NCBI RefSeq assembly: GCF_018742245.1
Contig: NZ_CP036132.1
Span: forward strand, 2,289,001 to 2,353,000
Source of the DNA: Bacillus mycoides
GTDB lineage: Bacteria > Bacillota > Bacilli > Bacillales > Bacillaceae_G
Reading direction: 5' to 3'
Length of the DNA stretch: 64,000 bases
Below are positions 42,840 through 52,684 of this stretch, piece by piece. The first letter of the stretch is position 1, and the number at the start of each line of letters is the position of its first letter. Under the pieces are notes generated by a model. That model did not search any database, was not told where the DNA came from, and saw only the letters and a list, made by a program, of their open reading frames with translations. The position numbers and the translations under genes are program-made.

Positions 42840-43388
42840 ATGATTAATAGTATGCAACTGTTGTATGTAGTGGCTTCTTATTTATTTGGAAACATATTGA
42901 CCGCTTATATAGTAACAAAATGGAGACATAACGTTGATATTCGTGATGAAGGAAGCGGAAATCCTGGTGCAAGAAATATGGGGCGAGTATATGGAAAAGG
43001 GTATTTTGTCGCTACATTTATAGGTGATGCGATCAAAGGTGCAATTGTAGTTTATATAGCAAAATACCTTTTTGAAGATGCTACATTCGTAATGCTGGCA
43101 TTATTGGCCGTTATCATTGGACATATTTATCCAATTTTGTTTAAAGGTAAGGGTGGAAAAGGAATTTCAACATTTATTGGAGGGTTAATAGCATTTGATT
43201 ATTTGATAGCGCTTACTCTAATAGGCATTTTTATTGTATTTTATTTAATATTTAAAGGATTTACTAAGCCAGGGTTAATTACAATCGCTTGTTTACCAAT
43301 TTGCATGATTTTTTATTCTTACTCTATTGGTACGACTATTTTAAGTGCATTTATTATTGTGCTTATTTTATATGTAAATCGAGAATAA
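42840..43388 (+). CDS. plsY: Glycerol-3-phosphate acyltransferase PlsY
   Basis: 182 residues, polytopic. It transfers the acyl group of acyl phosphate to glycerol-3-phosphate, the first step of phospholipid synthesis. Motif 1 (RDEGSGNPGARNMGRVYG), motif 2 (HIYPILFKGKGGKG) and the short GGLIAF region are present; the family's length is about 190-200. Ribosome binding is weak (AAGTGA), making the start uncertain; GTG 42828 is the alternative. B. cereus-group genomes often have more than one plsY; this may be an accessory copy. Confidence 0.85.
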   Translation: MINSMQLLYVVASYLFGNILTAYIVTKWRHNVDIRDEGSGNPGARNMGRVYGKGYFVATFIGDAIKGAIVVYIAKYLFEDATFVMLALLAVIIGHIYPILFKGKGGKGISTFIGGLIAFDYLIALTLIGIFIVFYLIFKGFTKPGLITIACLPICMIFYSYSIGTTILSAFIIVLILYVNRE

Positions 43389-43397
43389 AGTGAATCT

Positions 43398-43432
43398 TTT
43401 ATAAGTGGGGGAATCTCCACTTATAATTTTTA
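43398..43432 (+). terminator. Rho-independent terminator
   Basis: TATAAGTGG / CCACTTATA hairpin followed by ATTTTTATT after plsY. Confidence 0.75.
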
Positions 43433-43476
43433 TTAATTTGATAGTGAGCGGTAAGTAGAGATAAAGGAGGTAAGAA

Positions 43477-45060
43477 ATGGGGTTAATTTATAAGGTTGCT
43501 GATCAAGCTTGGGAATTTGAAAGTATACATAAATTGAACTATAAAACATTTGTAGAAGAGATTCCGCAGCATGAGGAAACGAAAGAACGTTTTCGTATAG
43601 ATCGATTTCATGAAGAAAATACATATTTAATTTGTTTAGATGGTGAGAAATTAGTAGGCATGGTCGCGGTGCGGGGAAAACGACCATTCTCGTTAGATTA
43701 TAAAATTTCAAATTTAGATTTTTATTTACAAGAGCATGGAGAAAAAGTATATGAAATTCGTTTACTCTCAGTAGAAAGTGAATATCGAAATGGAAGAGCA
43801 CTGTTAGGGTTAATTCGCTTTTTACATCGTTATTTACTTCTAAATGGATATGAATTAGCACTCATTTCAGCCACAACACGTGAGCTTCCTTTATATGAGC
43901 AAATGGGGTTTAAACCTTTCCATACGCTAGTTGGAACAGAAGAAGCAGCTTTCCAGCCAATGTATGTTACACCCACTAAGTTTGAAGAGTCGAGTGTTGG
44001 GGGGATTATGACGAAAGAATATACGTTTTTACCTGGCCCAGTAGACATCGAAGAGAATGTCCAAAAGGCATTTTCTACTAAGCCTATTTCCCATCGCTCC
44101 AAGTCATTTCAAGTGACGATGGGAAATGTAAAAAAACGATTACTTCAAATAACGAAAGCAAAACGTGTACAAGTTATGTTAGGAACAGGGACGTTAGCGA
44201 ATGATGCAATTGCTTTACAGTTACGTTCATTAAAAGGTAAAGGACTAGTTTTAGCGAACGGGGAGTTCGGTAATAGATTAATTGAGCAGGCAAAACGTGC
44301 ACATTTAAATTTTGATACGTATAAAAAAGAAATGGCAGAGCCGTTTATTTATACAGAATTAGAAAAAATAATGGCAATTGGAAATTATGAATGGCTTTGG
44401 TTTGTTCACCATGAAACATCAACTGGAATGTTAAATAATTTAGAAGAACTAGACATTCTTTGTAAAAAGTATCAAATGAAACTATGTGTAGATTGTATAA
44501 GCTCAATTGGAGCAATACGAATAAATTTGAAGGATGTATATTTTGCAAGTGGTGTAAGCGGAAAAGCGATTAAATCATTTACAGGATTATCTTTCGTTTT
44601 TCATAATCACATTGTAGAGAAAAACGAAGCAATACCTGTGTATATGGATATTGGTATGTATGAAATGGATGATAGTATTCCATACTCCCATTCATGGAAT
44701 TTAATTTATGCATTGCAAGAAGCATTGAAGCGATTCGAAGATGAAGAGGCATTTGAAAAAATAAAAGAGGCGTATGCTTATATTGAACAAGCTATTACTA
44801 CTATGGGTTTAAAGCTTGTTTCACCTAAAGATCATGCCGCTCAAATTGTTCTTACCATTCAATTAAACGAAGGGCAGTCTTCTAAGGCAGTAGGCGATGC
44901 ATTAGCATTACAAGGATATATTGTTCATTATGAATCAGCATATTTACAAAAGAATAACTGGATTCAAATAGCATGTCTGAATCACTATAAAGAACGTGAT
45001 ATGAAGAGGATGTTAAATTGTTTGCAGATGTGTGTCTTAAAGAAGGGCGTACAGGTATGA
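43477..45060 (+). CDS. Fusion of GNAT acetyltransferase and class V aminotransferase
   Basis: 527 residues. The first 165 or so form a GNAT-like acyltransferase domain (VGMVAVRGKRPFSLD, IRLLSVESEYRNGRALLGLI, YEQMGFKPF). The rest is a class V PLP aminotransferase of the alanine-glyoxylate/phosphonate type, with LPGPVDIEENV, VMLGTGTLANDAIALQ, LWFVHHETSTGML, CVDCISSIGAI, and the likely PLP lysine in SGVSGKAIKSFTGLS. An ATG at the junction shows where separate genes could have joined. Such bifunctional proteins probably make and acetylate an amino compound; substrate unknown. Excellent AAAGGAGGT site. Threonine dehydratase lies 105 bases downstream. Confidence 0.8.
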   Translation: MGLIYKVADQAWEFESIHKLNYKTFVEEIPQHEETKERFRIDRFHEENTYLICLDGEKLVGMVAVRGKRPFSLDYKISNLDFYLQEHGEKVYEIRLLSVESEYRNGRALLGLIRFLHRYLLLNGYELALISATTRELPLYEQMGFKPFHTLVGTEEAAFQPMYVTPTKFEESSVGGIMTKEYTFLPGPVDIEENVQKAFSTKPISHRSKSFQVTMGNVKKRLLQITKAKRVQVMLGTGTLANDAIALQLRSLKGKGLVLANGEFGNRLIEQAKRAHLNFDTYKKEMAEPFIYTELEKIMAIGNYEWLWFVHHETSTGMLNNLEELDILCKKYQMKLCVDCISSIGAIRINLKDVYFASGVSGKAIKSFTGLSFVFHNHIVEKNEAIPVYMDIGMYEMDDSIPYSHSWNLIYALQEALKRFEDEEAFEKIKEAYAYIEQAITTMGLKLVSPKDHAAQIVLTIQLNEGQSSKAVGDALALQGYIVHYESAYLQKNNWIQIACLNHYKERDMKRMLNCLQMCVLKKGVQV

Positions 45061-45165
45061 CAAATGTTTTCTTAACATAGTTGGTTGCGTATAAAGGAGT
45101 TATTATTTACGAAAACTGAGGAATGACAATAGAGTAGATCATAAATCATTGGAAGAGGTGTTAGT

Positions 45166-46167
45166 ATGATAACTAGTAAACTACCATTACATATAGCAGA
45201 CATTAAAAAGGCTCAAAAAATTCTTGATAGAAACGTTCGTAAAACACCATTAGTAAAATCTTTTTATTTGACTAGTAAAACTGGTGGAGAAATTCATTTG
45301 AAGTTAGAAAATATGCAATTAACGGGTTCTTTTAAATTCCGTGGTGCATTTAATAAAATGTCGCAGCTTACAGAGCAAGAAAAAGAGAAAGGCGTTATTG
45401 CATGTTCGGCAGGTAATCATGCACAAGGTGTTGCTTTATCTGCTCATTTACTTGGTATTAAGAGTAAAATCGTAATGCCAATTTCTGCACCTCTAGCGAA
45501 AGTCGAGGCTACCAGAGGATATGGATCAGAAGTTGTTTTATACGGTGAAACTTTTGATGATGCGAAGGCAAAATGTGAGGAGATTATAAGAGAAACAGGT
45601 GAAACATACTTACATCCATATGACGATGTAGAGGTAATGGCTGGTCAAGGCACAATTGGCTTAGATATTCTTGATGATATGTGGGATGTTGATACGGTTA
45701 TTGTGCCAATTGGCGGAGGCGGAATTATTTCTGGTATTGCTGTTGCATTAAAATCTTTTAATCCATCAATCAATATAATTGGTGTACAAGCAGAAAATGT
45801 TCATGGGATGAAGGCATCTTATGATAAAGGGACAATCGTAGAACATTACGAGGCACCTACTATAGCAGATGGTTGCGCAGTTAAAATACCAGGAAATTTA
45901 ACGTTTGAAGTTGTAAAAGAATTAGTAGATGATATTGTAACAGTATCAGAAGGTGAATTAGAGGTAGCAATGAAAGACTTATTACAACGTGGAAAGGCTG
46001 TAGTAGAAGGTGCGGGTGCACTAGCTACTGCTGCTCTGCTTGCAGGGAAAGTTGATCAATATATTAAAGGGAAAAAAGTAGTAGCGGTTATATCTGGTGG
46101 AAACGTAGATTTGCAACGTATTTCAAGTGTATGTGAGCACTTTTTTGTAGCTAATGAAGTAAAATAG
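45166..46167 (+). CDS. Threonine dehydratase (threonine ammonia-lyase), short catabolic type
   Basis: 333-residue PLP enzyme converting threonine to 2-oxobutyrate and ammonia. The cofactor lysine is in GSFKFRGAFNKM, the substrate loop is CSAGNHAQGVALSA, and the phosphate-binding loop is PIGGGGIISGIA. The C-terminal ACT regulatory domain of biosynthetic IlvA is absent; length fits TdcB/YkvL-like enzymes. Serine racemase/dehydratase is an alternative within the same family. GGAAGAGG is upstream. Ends before a strong bidirectional terminator. Confidence 0.85.
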   Translation: MITSKLPLHIADIKKAQKILDRNVRKTPLVKSFYLTSKTGGEIHLKLENMQLTGSFKFRGAFNKMSQLTEQEKEKGVIACSAGNHAQGVALSAHLLGIKSKIVMPISAPLAKVEATRGYGSEVVLYGETFDDAKAKCEEIIRETGETYLHPYDDVEVMAGQGTIGLDILDDMWDVDTVIVPIGGGGIISGIAVALKSFNPSINIIGVQAENVHGMKASYDKGTIVEHYEAPTIADGCAVKIPGNLTFEVVKELVDDIVTVSEGELEVAMKDLLQRGKAVVEGAGALATAALLAGKVDQYIKGKKVVAVISGGNVDLQRISSVCEHFFVANEVK

Positions 46168-46185
46168 TATTTTGAAAAATAGTTT

Positions 46186-46228
46186 TATGAAAGAGGAGCT
46201 AAGAGAAATTATATTAGCTCCTCTTTCA
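46186..46228. terminator. Bidirectional terminator
   Basis: GAAAGAGGAGCT(AA) / (TT)AGCTCCTCTTTC hairpin between converging genes. Confidence 0.85.
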
Positions 46229-46558
46229 TTATGCTTGTGCTGAAGTAAATAATGACTCCATTTTTATTTTACTCTTTTCTCGAATTTCAGCGTCTGCATG
46301 TCGCATAACATATTTATGCGCTACAGCGATTGCTAAAACATCATCTAATAAGCCAATCCCGATAATAGCAGCTATATCTGGAATGAAATCGATTGTTAAT
46401 ACGTAATAGGATAAGGCGGCTAATATAATGAGTTTCGCTTTAGTAGGTAACTTTTTCTTTTTCATTGTGTAGAATAAAATAATACTTTCATATACGCTGG
46501 ATTTTCCGAGGTTTACTGAGCTTTTTTTGAATTTTTTCCAAAGGGTCTGTTTCTCCAT
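46229..46558 (-). CDS. YkvA/DUF1232 membrane protein
   Basis: 109 residues. The DUF1232 core motif is present (LSYYVLTIDFIPDIAAIIGIGLLDDVLAI, written in parts: DFIPDI then GLLDDV), with one or two hydrophobic segments (about residues 41-72). Function unknown. AAAGGAG lies 7 bases before ATG 46558; the longer frame has no site. Confidence 0.8.
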   Translation of the reverse strand: MEKQTLWKKFKKSSVNLGKSSVYESIILFYTMKKKKLPTKAKLIILAALSYYVLTIDFIPDIAAIIGIGLLDDVLAIAVAHKYVMRHADAEIREKSKIKMESLFTSAQA

Positions 46559-46724
46559 ATAAACACTCCTTTTACAAAAACATAGATTTTTTAAAAGGAT
46601 GGACAAAGAAGCGAAAGAATAATCAATTTTATTATTTATTCTTATTGTATATTTCCATAAGAAATAGGAAAGTACCTGTTCGAAAAAATAAAATGTGTAC
46701 TTTATAATTACTGTATAAAATAAT

Positions 46725-46764
46725 AAAAAGCCTATCTTTCCTATATCGGAAAGATAGGCTTTTC
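46725..46764. terminator. Bidirectional terminator
   Basis: AAAAGCCTATCTTTCC / GGAAAGATAGGCTTTT hairpin; its right arm reaches the stop codon of the minus-strand gene at 46763. Confidence 0.85.
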
Positions 46765-47521
46765 AATTCATAGATTCTGCAATTTGAATCAAATCCTGAG
46801 CATTGTATTTTCTTTTTATATGTAGTTTGTTACCAATGGCGATTTTATATTGAAAACCATCCTTCTGAAAGATAAGTTCATATGCTAAATCAAAATGAGG
46901 ATTATATACTGCCTTTATATTATGTTTTAAAATGTAAAACTTAGTTCCCTTATGTACATATTGACCTAATTTATGTTGAACTGGTGAAACAGTGATTTTT
47001 AAAATCCCATTAATATCTTCATTGTAGTATCGTAGTTCTAAGTAATCGTTATAGATGAACCCTTGAAATTCGTGAATTTCGAACGGGAATTTTGTAGGAG
47101 TAAGTATATGTTCCTTACACTTCATTTCATATTCTTTTACAATAGTAGCTTCTTTCATAAGAGGATTAGTTCCATCATAAATTTGATTAATTTGAGATAT
47201 TTTATTATTTTTTGTTACTATTTCTAAAATGTAACCGATAGTAAATCCATCATCAGTGTCTTTGAAATAAGAAATAAGAATTGTAGTATCTTCTTTTGGA
47301 GACGGTACTATTTTAATTTCATGAATATGTTTATCTGTATGGAAAGTAGGCAATTCAATCCCTTCTGTTACATATGACTGCATTAATTTTTTATCATTTT
47401 TGAGTAATGCATGTTTGAATTCACTTATTACATCTGTTTGAGATTTCGCCATAATAATTGAGGTCGATTGAAAATATAGTAAGAAAAATATACAAAATAT
47501 CTTTATGAATGTAGTGGTCAA
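46763..47521 (-). CDS. Secreted protein of unknown function
   Basis: 252 residues from a TTG at 47521, which has AGGGTG 6 bases upstream. This gives a clean signal peptide (MTTTFIKIFCIFFLLYFQS then TSIIMA, cleavage probably after Ala). A longer frame from an ATG at 47554 exists but has no site and would bury the signal. The mature part has NTF2/SnoaL-like beta-rich character with an Asn/Lys-rich tail; no motif recognised. Terminator follows directly. Confidence 0.6.
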   Translation of the reverse strand: MTTTFIKIFCIFFLLYFQSTSIIMAKSQTDVISEFKHALLKNDKKLMQSYVTEGIELPTFHTDKHIHEIKIVPSPKEDTTILISYFKDTDDGFTIGYILEIVTKNNKISQINQIYDGTNPLMKEATIVKEYEMKCKEHILTPTKFPFEIHEFQGFIYNDYLELRYYNEDINGILKITVSPVQHKLGQYVHKGTKFYILKHNIKAVYNPHFDLAYELIFQKDGFQYKIAIGNKLHIKRKYNAQDLIQIAESMN

Positions 47522-47614
47522 TTTTATCACCCTGTAACTATATTTCCGTAACATTGAAATATATATGTATAGGAGAACATATGTAATTTAAAAGTTGCTT
47601 TAGGAGGGGAGAAG

Positions 47615-47785
47615 ATGGGTTTATTATTTGATGTAATAGCAGATATAATTTTATTTTATCCTCGAAATGATATGAAATTAAAACATCATATTGCGAAATT
47701 AAGCGGATTTGAGTGGTTTCGAAGGTTACATGAAGATACGAAGTATACAAGTTTAATTTGGAGTAACAAAAAAATTAAGAAGTAA
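47615..47785 (+). CDS. 56-residue small basic protein
   Basis: Starts MGLLFDVIADIILFYPR with a short hydrophobic stretch, then a basic half (KLKHHIAKLSGFEWFRRLHE) and a KKIKK end. AGGAGGGGA is ideally placed before ATG, so it is almost certainly expressed. Family not recognised; it may associate peripherally with the membrane. Confidence 0.65.
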   Translation: MGLLFDVIADIILFYPRNDMKLKHHIAKLSGFEWFRRLHEDTKYTSLIWSNKKIKK

Positions 47786-47957
47786 ATTTTGTCTTCCGGC
47801 AATATGGAAGGACTTTTAAAATCTGAAAGAAAACAAACCGAATTCGTTCAACTTGTATATAGTGAATATAAAAAGAGAAGGTAAGAATTTTTTTATTTTT
47901 CATATTTGGCGAAACAAATGGTACAATGAAAGCTAATGTGAAAAATAAGGAAAAGAA

Positions 47958-49310
47958 GTGGTCAATATGAAAAACTTTTTAGAATTAGGAATTAGTGAAA
48001 CTTTTAATCATACATTACGTGAAAATGGAATCACAGAAGCAACACCAATTCAAGAGAAAGCAATTCCTGTTATTATGTCAGGAAAAGATATTATTGGACA
48101 GGCGAAAACAGGAACGGGTAAAACGTTAGCGTTCGTTTTACCTATTTTAGAAAAAACCAATCCAGAGTCTAGTGATGTTCAGGCTTTAATTGTTGCGCCA
48201 ACAAGGGAACTGGCACTACAAATTACAGCTGAAATTAAAAAGATGCTTGTTCATAGAGAAGATATTAATGTGCTTGCGATTTATGGCGGGCAAGATGTTG
48301 CACAGCAATTGAGAAAACTAAAAGGTAATACACATATTGTTGTAGCAACACCAGGGCGATTATTAGATCATATACGACGCGAAACAATTGATTTAAGTAA
48401 TCTTTCAACGATTGTACTAGATGAAGCGGATCAAATGCTTTATTTCGGTTTCTTATATGATATTGAAGATATTTTAGATGAGACACCTGACAGTAAACAA
48501 ACGATGTTATTCTCAGCAACGATGCCAAAAGATATTAAAAAACTAGCGAAGCGTTATATGGAAGAGCCGCAAATGATTCAAATACAAAGTGAAGAAGTAA
48601 CGGTAGATACAATTGAGCAGCGTGTCATTGAGACGACAGATCGTGCAAAGCCAGATGCACTTCGTTTTGTTATGGATCGTGATCAGCCATTTTTAGCAGT
48701 TATTTTCTGTCGTACAAAGGTTAGAGCAAGTAAGCTTTATGATGATTTAAAGGGATTTGGTTATAATTGTGCTGAACTTCATGGTGATATACCTCAAGCG
48801 AAACGTGAAAGAGTCATGAAGAGTTTCCGCGAAGCTAAAATTCAGTACTTAATTGCGACTGATGTAGCAGCTCGTGGACTGGATGTAGATGGTGTCACTC
48901 ACGTATTTAACTATGATATTCCTGAAGATGTAGAAAGCTATATTCACCGTATTGGCCGAACAGGACGTGCAGGTGGATCAGGTCTTGCAATTACGTTTGT
49001 TGCAGCGAAAGATGAAAGATATTTAGAAGAAATTGAAAAAACGCTTGGTGCACCACTGCAAAGAGAAATAATTGAACAACCGAAGATAAAACATGTAGAT
49101 GAAAATGGAAAACCGGTACAAAAGCCGGCTCCAAAGAAATCAGGTCAATATCGTCAAAGAGATAGCCGTGAAGGTTCAAGAAGTGGTTCAAAAGGTGGAC
49201 CAAGAAACGATTCAAGAAATAGTTCGAGAAATGATAACAATCGATCATTTAATAAGCCAAGTAATAAGAACAATAGTGCAAAGCAAGGTCAGCAAAGACG
49301 TGGCCGTTAA
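47958..49310 (+). CDS. DEAD-box RNA helicase
   Basis: 450 residues. All core motifs are present: Q motif (TPIQEKAIP), I (AKTGTGKT), Ia (APTRELALQ), II (LDEADQM), III (SAT), IV-V ([13 protein letters not shown]) and VI ([10 protein letters not shown]). The C-terminal 75 residues are Arg/Ser/Asn/Gly-rich, typical of a basic RNA-binding tail. It unwinds RNA in ribosome assembly or mRNA decay and is usually important in the cold. It is one of several Csh paralogues (CshC-like by memory). GTG 47958 has AAGGA well placed; ATG 47967 is the alternative. Confidence 0.92.
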   Translation: MVNMKNFLELGISETFNHTLRENGITEATPIQEKAIPVIMSGKDIIGQAKTGTGKTLAFVLPILEKTNPESSDVQALIVAPTRELALQITAEIKKMLVHREDINVLAIYGGQDVAQQLRKLKGNTHIVVATPGRLLDHIRRETIDLSNLSTIVLDEADQMLYFGFLYDIEDILDETPDSKQTMLFSATMPKDIKKLAKRYMEEPQMIQIQSEEVTVDTIEQRVIETTDRAKPDALRFVMDRDQPFLAVIFCRTKVRASKLYDDLKGFGYNCAELHGDIPQAKRERVMKSFREAKIQYLIATDVAARGLDVDGVTHVFNYDIPEDVESYIHRIGRTGRAGGSGLAITFVAAKDERYLEEIEKTLGAPLQREIIEQPKIKHVDENGKPVQKPAPKKSGQYRQRDSREGSRSGSKGGPRNDSRNSSRNDNNRSFNKPSNKNNSAKQGQQRRGR

Positions 49311-49426
49311 ATCTTAAAATAGTAATCGGGATAAAGAGGGTTGTTATTATTTGTCGATAAGTTGATAAATAATAACAATCACCGATAAAATTTCAGATAT
49401 GATTGTAAATCATTTTATTTATTAGA

Positions 49427-49469
49427 TAGAAAAAAAAGAGTCGCGAAAAAATTGCGGCTCTTTTTTGTT
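49427..49469 (+). terminator. Rho-independent terminator
   Basis: AAAAGAGTCGC / GCGGCTCTTTTTT hairpin after the helicase gene. Confidence 0.8.
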
Positions 49470-49574
49470 CTTTATTTTGAAATTAGTATATACACGATAA
49501 GTTCGATTTATGAAGCAATATAATTTCATTTACCGTAATAAAAGTAATTTTAAACATTTATTAAGAAAATAAAA

Positions 49575-49622
49575 AATGTTTGCGGAGCTCCTTTATTAAT
49601 GGGGAGCTTTTCTTTTTTTTAA
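49575..49622 (+). terminator. Second terminator-like hairpin
   Basis: GGAGCTCC / GGGGAGCTTTTC with a long T-run, 55 bases before the next start. No gene lies between this and the previous terminator, so it may attenuate the following gene. Confidence 0.6.
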
Positions 49623-49677
49623 ACTCTCTCGTGTGTTATTATGGGATTATTCTGAATTTATGACAGGAGGCCTTTTG

Positions 49678-50388
49678 ATGAAAAATGAAACGTTACATAC
49701 ACAAGAAGATATCTTGAAGATGATGGATTCTTTATTAAGAACCGCAGTACCATTTTGGAATGAATTTTACACGAATAGAGAAAAGGATGTTCCTTTTTTT
49801 GCAAATGTTCCAGATGAGAATTTAGTTTCATATATACAAAAAGAATGGATTTCAAAAGGGAAAGTGTTAGAGCTTGGATGTGGTCCAGGAAGAAATGCAA
49901 TTTATTTAGCGAAACAGGGGTTTGATGTAACAGCCGTAGATTTGTCTATAGAAGGAATTAATTGGGCCAAAGAGAGGGCGTTAGAAAACGGAATAGAAAT
50001 ACAATTTGTTTGTGAATCGATTTTTAATTTGGATTTTCAAGATGAATATGATTTTGTATATGATTCCGGTTGCTTGCATCACATTCCACCACATAGAAGA
50101 ATGAATTATGTTGATCTAGTTAAAAACTCATTAAAATCAGGTGGTTATTTCGGATTAACATGTTTTGCAGCAGGTGATTTGAATGAGCGAAATGGATCGG
50201 AAATAACGGACTGGGATGTGTATAGAGGATGGAGTTTGCAAGGTGGTCTTGCATATTCAGAAGAAAAGTTAAGAGAGATATTTAAAGAATTTGAAGTAAT
50301 TGAAATTAGAAAAATGAAGCAAATTGAACAACCAAATAATATGTTTGGGGAATCATTTCTTTGGACAGCATTATTTAAGAAGAAATAA
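49678..50388 (+). CDS. Class I SAM-dependent methyltransferase
   Basis: 236 residues. Motif I is VLELGCGPGRNAIYLAKQG, motif II is VTAVDLSIEGINWA, motif III DFVYDSGCLHHIPPHRR, then LKSGGYFGLTCFA. The His-rich HHIPP loop resembles thiol/thiopurine- or tellurite-type (TehB-like) methyltransferases. Substrate unknown. AGGAGG lies just upstream of ATG 49678, in the leader after a terminator-like hairpin. Confidence 0.8.
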   Translation: MKNETLHTQEDILKMMDSLLRTAVPFWNEFYTNREKDVPFFANVPDENLVSYIQKEWISKGKVLELGCGPGRNAIYLAKQGFDVTAVDLSIEGINWAKERALENGIEIQFVCESIFNLDFQDEYDFVYDSGCLHHIPPHRRMNYVDLVKNSLKSGGYFGLTCFAAGDLNERNGSEITDWDVYRGWSLQGGLAYSEEKLREIFKEFEVIEIRKMKQIEQPNNMFGESFLWTALFKKK

Positions 50389-50507
50389 GAAAGTAGATAA
50401 TTGACAAACTCATCGTTTTTATAGACAATATATTTACGGGAATATACGTTCGGTTTTGTTGGTCGATGTATGTTTTGCATAAATATATAACAAGGGGATG
50501 TCTCTAA

Positions 50508-50921
50508 ATGAGTAACACAAATCAAAAAATCACTACGTTTTTAATGTTTGAGGGAAAAGCTGAAGAAGCGATGAATTTTTATACGTCGTTATTTGATCAA
50601 TCAGAAATTGTAAACATCTCTCGATACGATGAAAAGGGACCTGGTGAAGAGGGCACTGTAATTCATGCAACATTCACGTTAAATGGCCAAGAGTTCATGT
50701 GTATCGATAGTTTTGTAAAGCATGATTTTACATTCACTCCAGCTATGTCTCTTTATGTAACTTGTGAAACGGAAGAAGAAATTAAAACTGTTTTTAATAA
50801 GTTAGCACAAGACGGAGCAATTCTTATGCCTTTAGGTTCATATCCGTTTAGTAAAAAATTTGGCTGGTTAAATGATAAGTATGGCGTATCTTGGCAGTTA
50901 ACTCTTGCTGGAGATGAATAA
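50508..50921 (+). CDS. VOC-superfamily (glyoxalase/PhnB-like) protein
   Basis: 137 residues with the PhnB-type start (KITTFLMFEGKAEEAMNFYTSLF), HATFTLNGQEFMCIDS and GWLNDKYGVSWQL at the end. It is a dimeric VOC fold, often metal-binding, without a defined substrate. Strong GGGGATG site. Terminator follows. Confidence 0.82.
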   Translation: MSNTNQKITTFLMFEGKAEEAMNFYTSLFDQSEIVNISRYDEKGPGEEGTVIHATFTLNGQEFMCIDSFVKHDFTFTPAMSLYVTCETEEEIKTVFNKLAQDGAILMPLGSYPFSKKFGWLNDKYGVSWQLTLAGDE

Positions 50922-50952
50922 TTAAAATAATATGGTGACAGTAACGTCATAA

Positions 50953-50998
50953 CAAAAGGGATGATTCAAGATTAATATGTATCATCCCTTTTATTTTT
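50953..50998 (+). terminator. Rho-independent terminator
   Basis: AAAGGGATGAT / ATCATCCCTTTT hairpin after the VOC gene. Confidence 0.8.
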
Positions 50999-51161
50999 TG
51001 TTTTACAAACGTCACTGGTTTTTAAAGAACGTTTCATTATTATAACTAAAGAAGAAAGATCATCGTTATTCAATAAGATTAAAATAGATTTAGCTACCCG
51101 TTGTATTTATAACAACTTTAGGTTTTTATATAATATAAAACTGCTAAATTAATTTTTTAGC

Positions 51162-51794
51162 TTATCTAGTAATGGAATTCATTAACTGGAAGAAGTATTC
51201 AGGTTTATAAGTCTTATTTAGGTTATACCATGAATGTAACGTATCTGGTGCAAATACATCAATTTTTTTCAATACTTCCATTGCAAATTCCAAAGGAGCT
51301 ACTCCTGATGCAGTAATCAAATTTTTATCACATACTGCAGGTTCCATCTTATAAAGTTGTTCTCCTTTATAATTAGGACAAACCATTTTAATATACTCTA
51401 AGTCATTGCTTGTATGCTGTCTAGAATCTAGGTATCCGAAATTAGCTAGTCCCTCAGTTGCACCACAAATGGCAGCAACAATAGTGCCGAGTTTTAACGC
51501 TTCACCAATTTTTTTTAAGATAGGGTGATGAATGCTTTCTCCCCAAGTAGTCCCTCCAGGTAAAACTAAAAGATCGTTACTCTCAAGAGTACATTCATCA
51601 AGGGAAATATCTGGCTTTATGCTCAGTCCTCCCATCGTAGTAATAATTTCATTATTAGCTCCTACTGTAACTACCTTTAAAGGGGCTAACTCTTTTTTGA
51701 AATATCTTCCTGAGTTTAGTTCTGCAATTAAATGTCCATATTCCCAGTCTGACATCGTATTAAATACATAAAGATAAACTTTTTTTGTTTGCAT
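51162..51794 (-). CDS. DJ-1/PfpI-family protein
   Basis: 210 residues. The class I amidotransferase-like fold has its nucleophile elbow at AAICGATEGLANFG (Cys) and an acidic residue in the YGHLIAEL region. DJ-1/PfpI members are chaperones, glyoxalases or proteases; not specified here. ATG 51794 has GGAGTG upstream; an extra TTG start five codons earlier is unlikely. It diverges from a MarR regulator with a palindromic operator between. Confidence 0.82.
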   Translation of the reverse strand: MQTKKVYLYVFNTMSDWEYGHLIAELNSGRYFKKELAPLKVVTVGANNEIITTMGGLSIKPDISLDECTLESNDLLVLPGGTTWGESIHHPILKKIGEALKLGTIVAAICGATEGLANFGYLDSRQHTSNDLEYIKMVCPNYKGEQLYKMEPAVCDKNLITASGVAPLEFAMEVLKKIDVFAPDTLHSWYNLNKTYKPEYFFQLMNSITR

Positions 51795-51998
51795 ACAATA
51801 ACACTCCAATCACAATTGAGTTTTTCAAAAAAATATTAATAAATAAATTTTACAATATTTATCATTTGAATTTAACCTATTTCTTTAAGAATTTTGGATA
51901 CTTTATTTGAAGGTATGGTTTAAGAATTAAACAGCCTTCAAAAAATATAATAGTTGAAATTTGTTGGTTTTAGAATGAAGAAATTAGGCTCAATATAC

Positions 51999-52024
51999 CA
52001 ACTTAATTATTCATAATTGAGTTG
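51999..52024. promoter_or_regulatory. Probable MarR operator
   Basis: Palindrome CAACTTAATTA (51999-52009) / TAATTGAGTTG (52014-52024), one mismatch, directly upstream of TATAAT at 52028-52033, which is 22 bases before the MarR start codon. Placed to block the promoter of the MarR gene and possibly the divergent DJ-1/PfpI gene. Confidence 0.7.
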
Positions 52025-52054
52025 TGGTATAATTTACATACAGGGGGAAAGTAG

Positions 52055-52531
52055 ATGACACAACATAAAGAAGAGCAAATGAATGAGGCATTAGCATTAT
52101 TTTACTTTGCATATAAAACTTTTACAGAAAAACCAGATGAAATAATAAAAGAGTATAGTATACAGCGTGTACATCATAGAATTCTGTTTTTTATCGCTCG
52201 TTTTCCAGGGCTTAGTGTAAATGAGCTGCTATCACTTTTAGAAATAAGTAAACAAGCTCTTCATGGACCGTTGCGCCAACTGTTAGATAAAGGACTTATT
52301 GAGAGTAATGAAGCTGAACATGATCGTCGTGTGAAACAGCTGTCTTTAACAGAAGAAGGAACAGACTTAGAGAAAAAACTGAGCGATGTTCAAAGAGAAC
52401 AAATGGGAGCTATTTTTGAACAGTTTGGCGAATCATGTGAAGAAAATTGGCATCAAGTTATGAATGAAATGGCAAATAGCCGTTCAGGATTTGATGCATG
52501 GACGGCTAAGCGTGAAATACCAGTAAAATAA
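52055..52531 (+). CDS. MarR-family transcriptional regulator
   Basis: 158 residues with a winged helix (FPGLSVNELLSLLEISKQAL then GPLRQLLDKGLI and EHDRRVKQLSLTEEG, the usual wing). It should bind the palindrome just upstream and regulate itself and the divergent DJ-1/PfpI gene. Ligand unknown; electrophile or phenolic sensing would fit a DJ-1 partner. AGGGGGA precedes ATG. Confidence 0.88.
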   Translation: MTQHKEEQMNEALALFYFAYKTFTEKPDEIIKEYSIQRVHHRILFFIARFPGLSVNELLSLLEISKQALHGPLRQLLDKGLIESNEAEHDRRVKQLSLTEEGTDLEKKLSDVQREQMGAIFEQFGESCEENWHQVMNEMANSRSGFDAWTAKREIPVK

Positions 52532-52684
52532 AAGATAGAAATAGTATCTTGTTTTGTAGTTTGAAAAATCATAAATTTTCACCTGTATATTTGGCAACTA
52601 TGGATAAAAAATTCACATTACCAAAAACTTTATATGTGTACGTATTGAAATTTTAAAATTCATATTTCCGAGAGGGGAATTATA

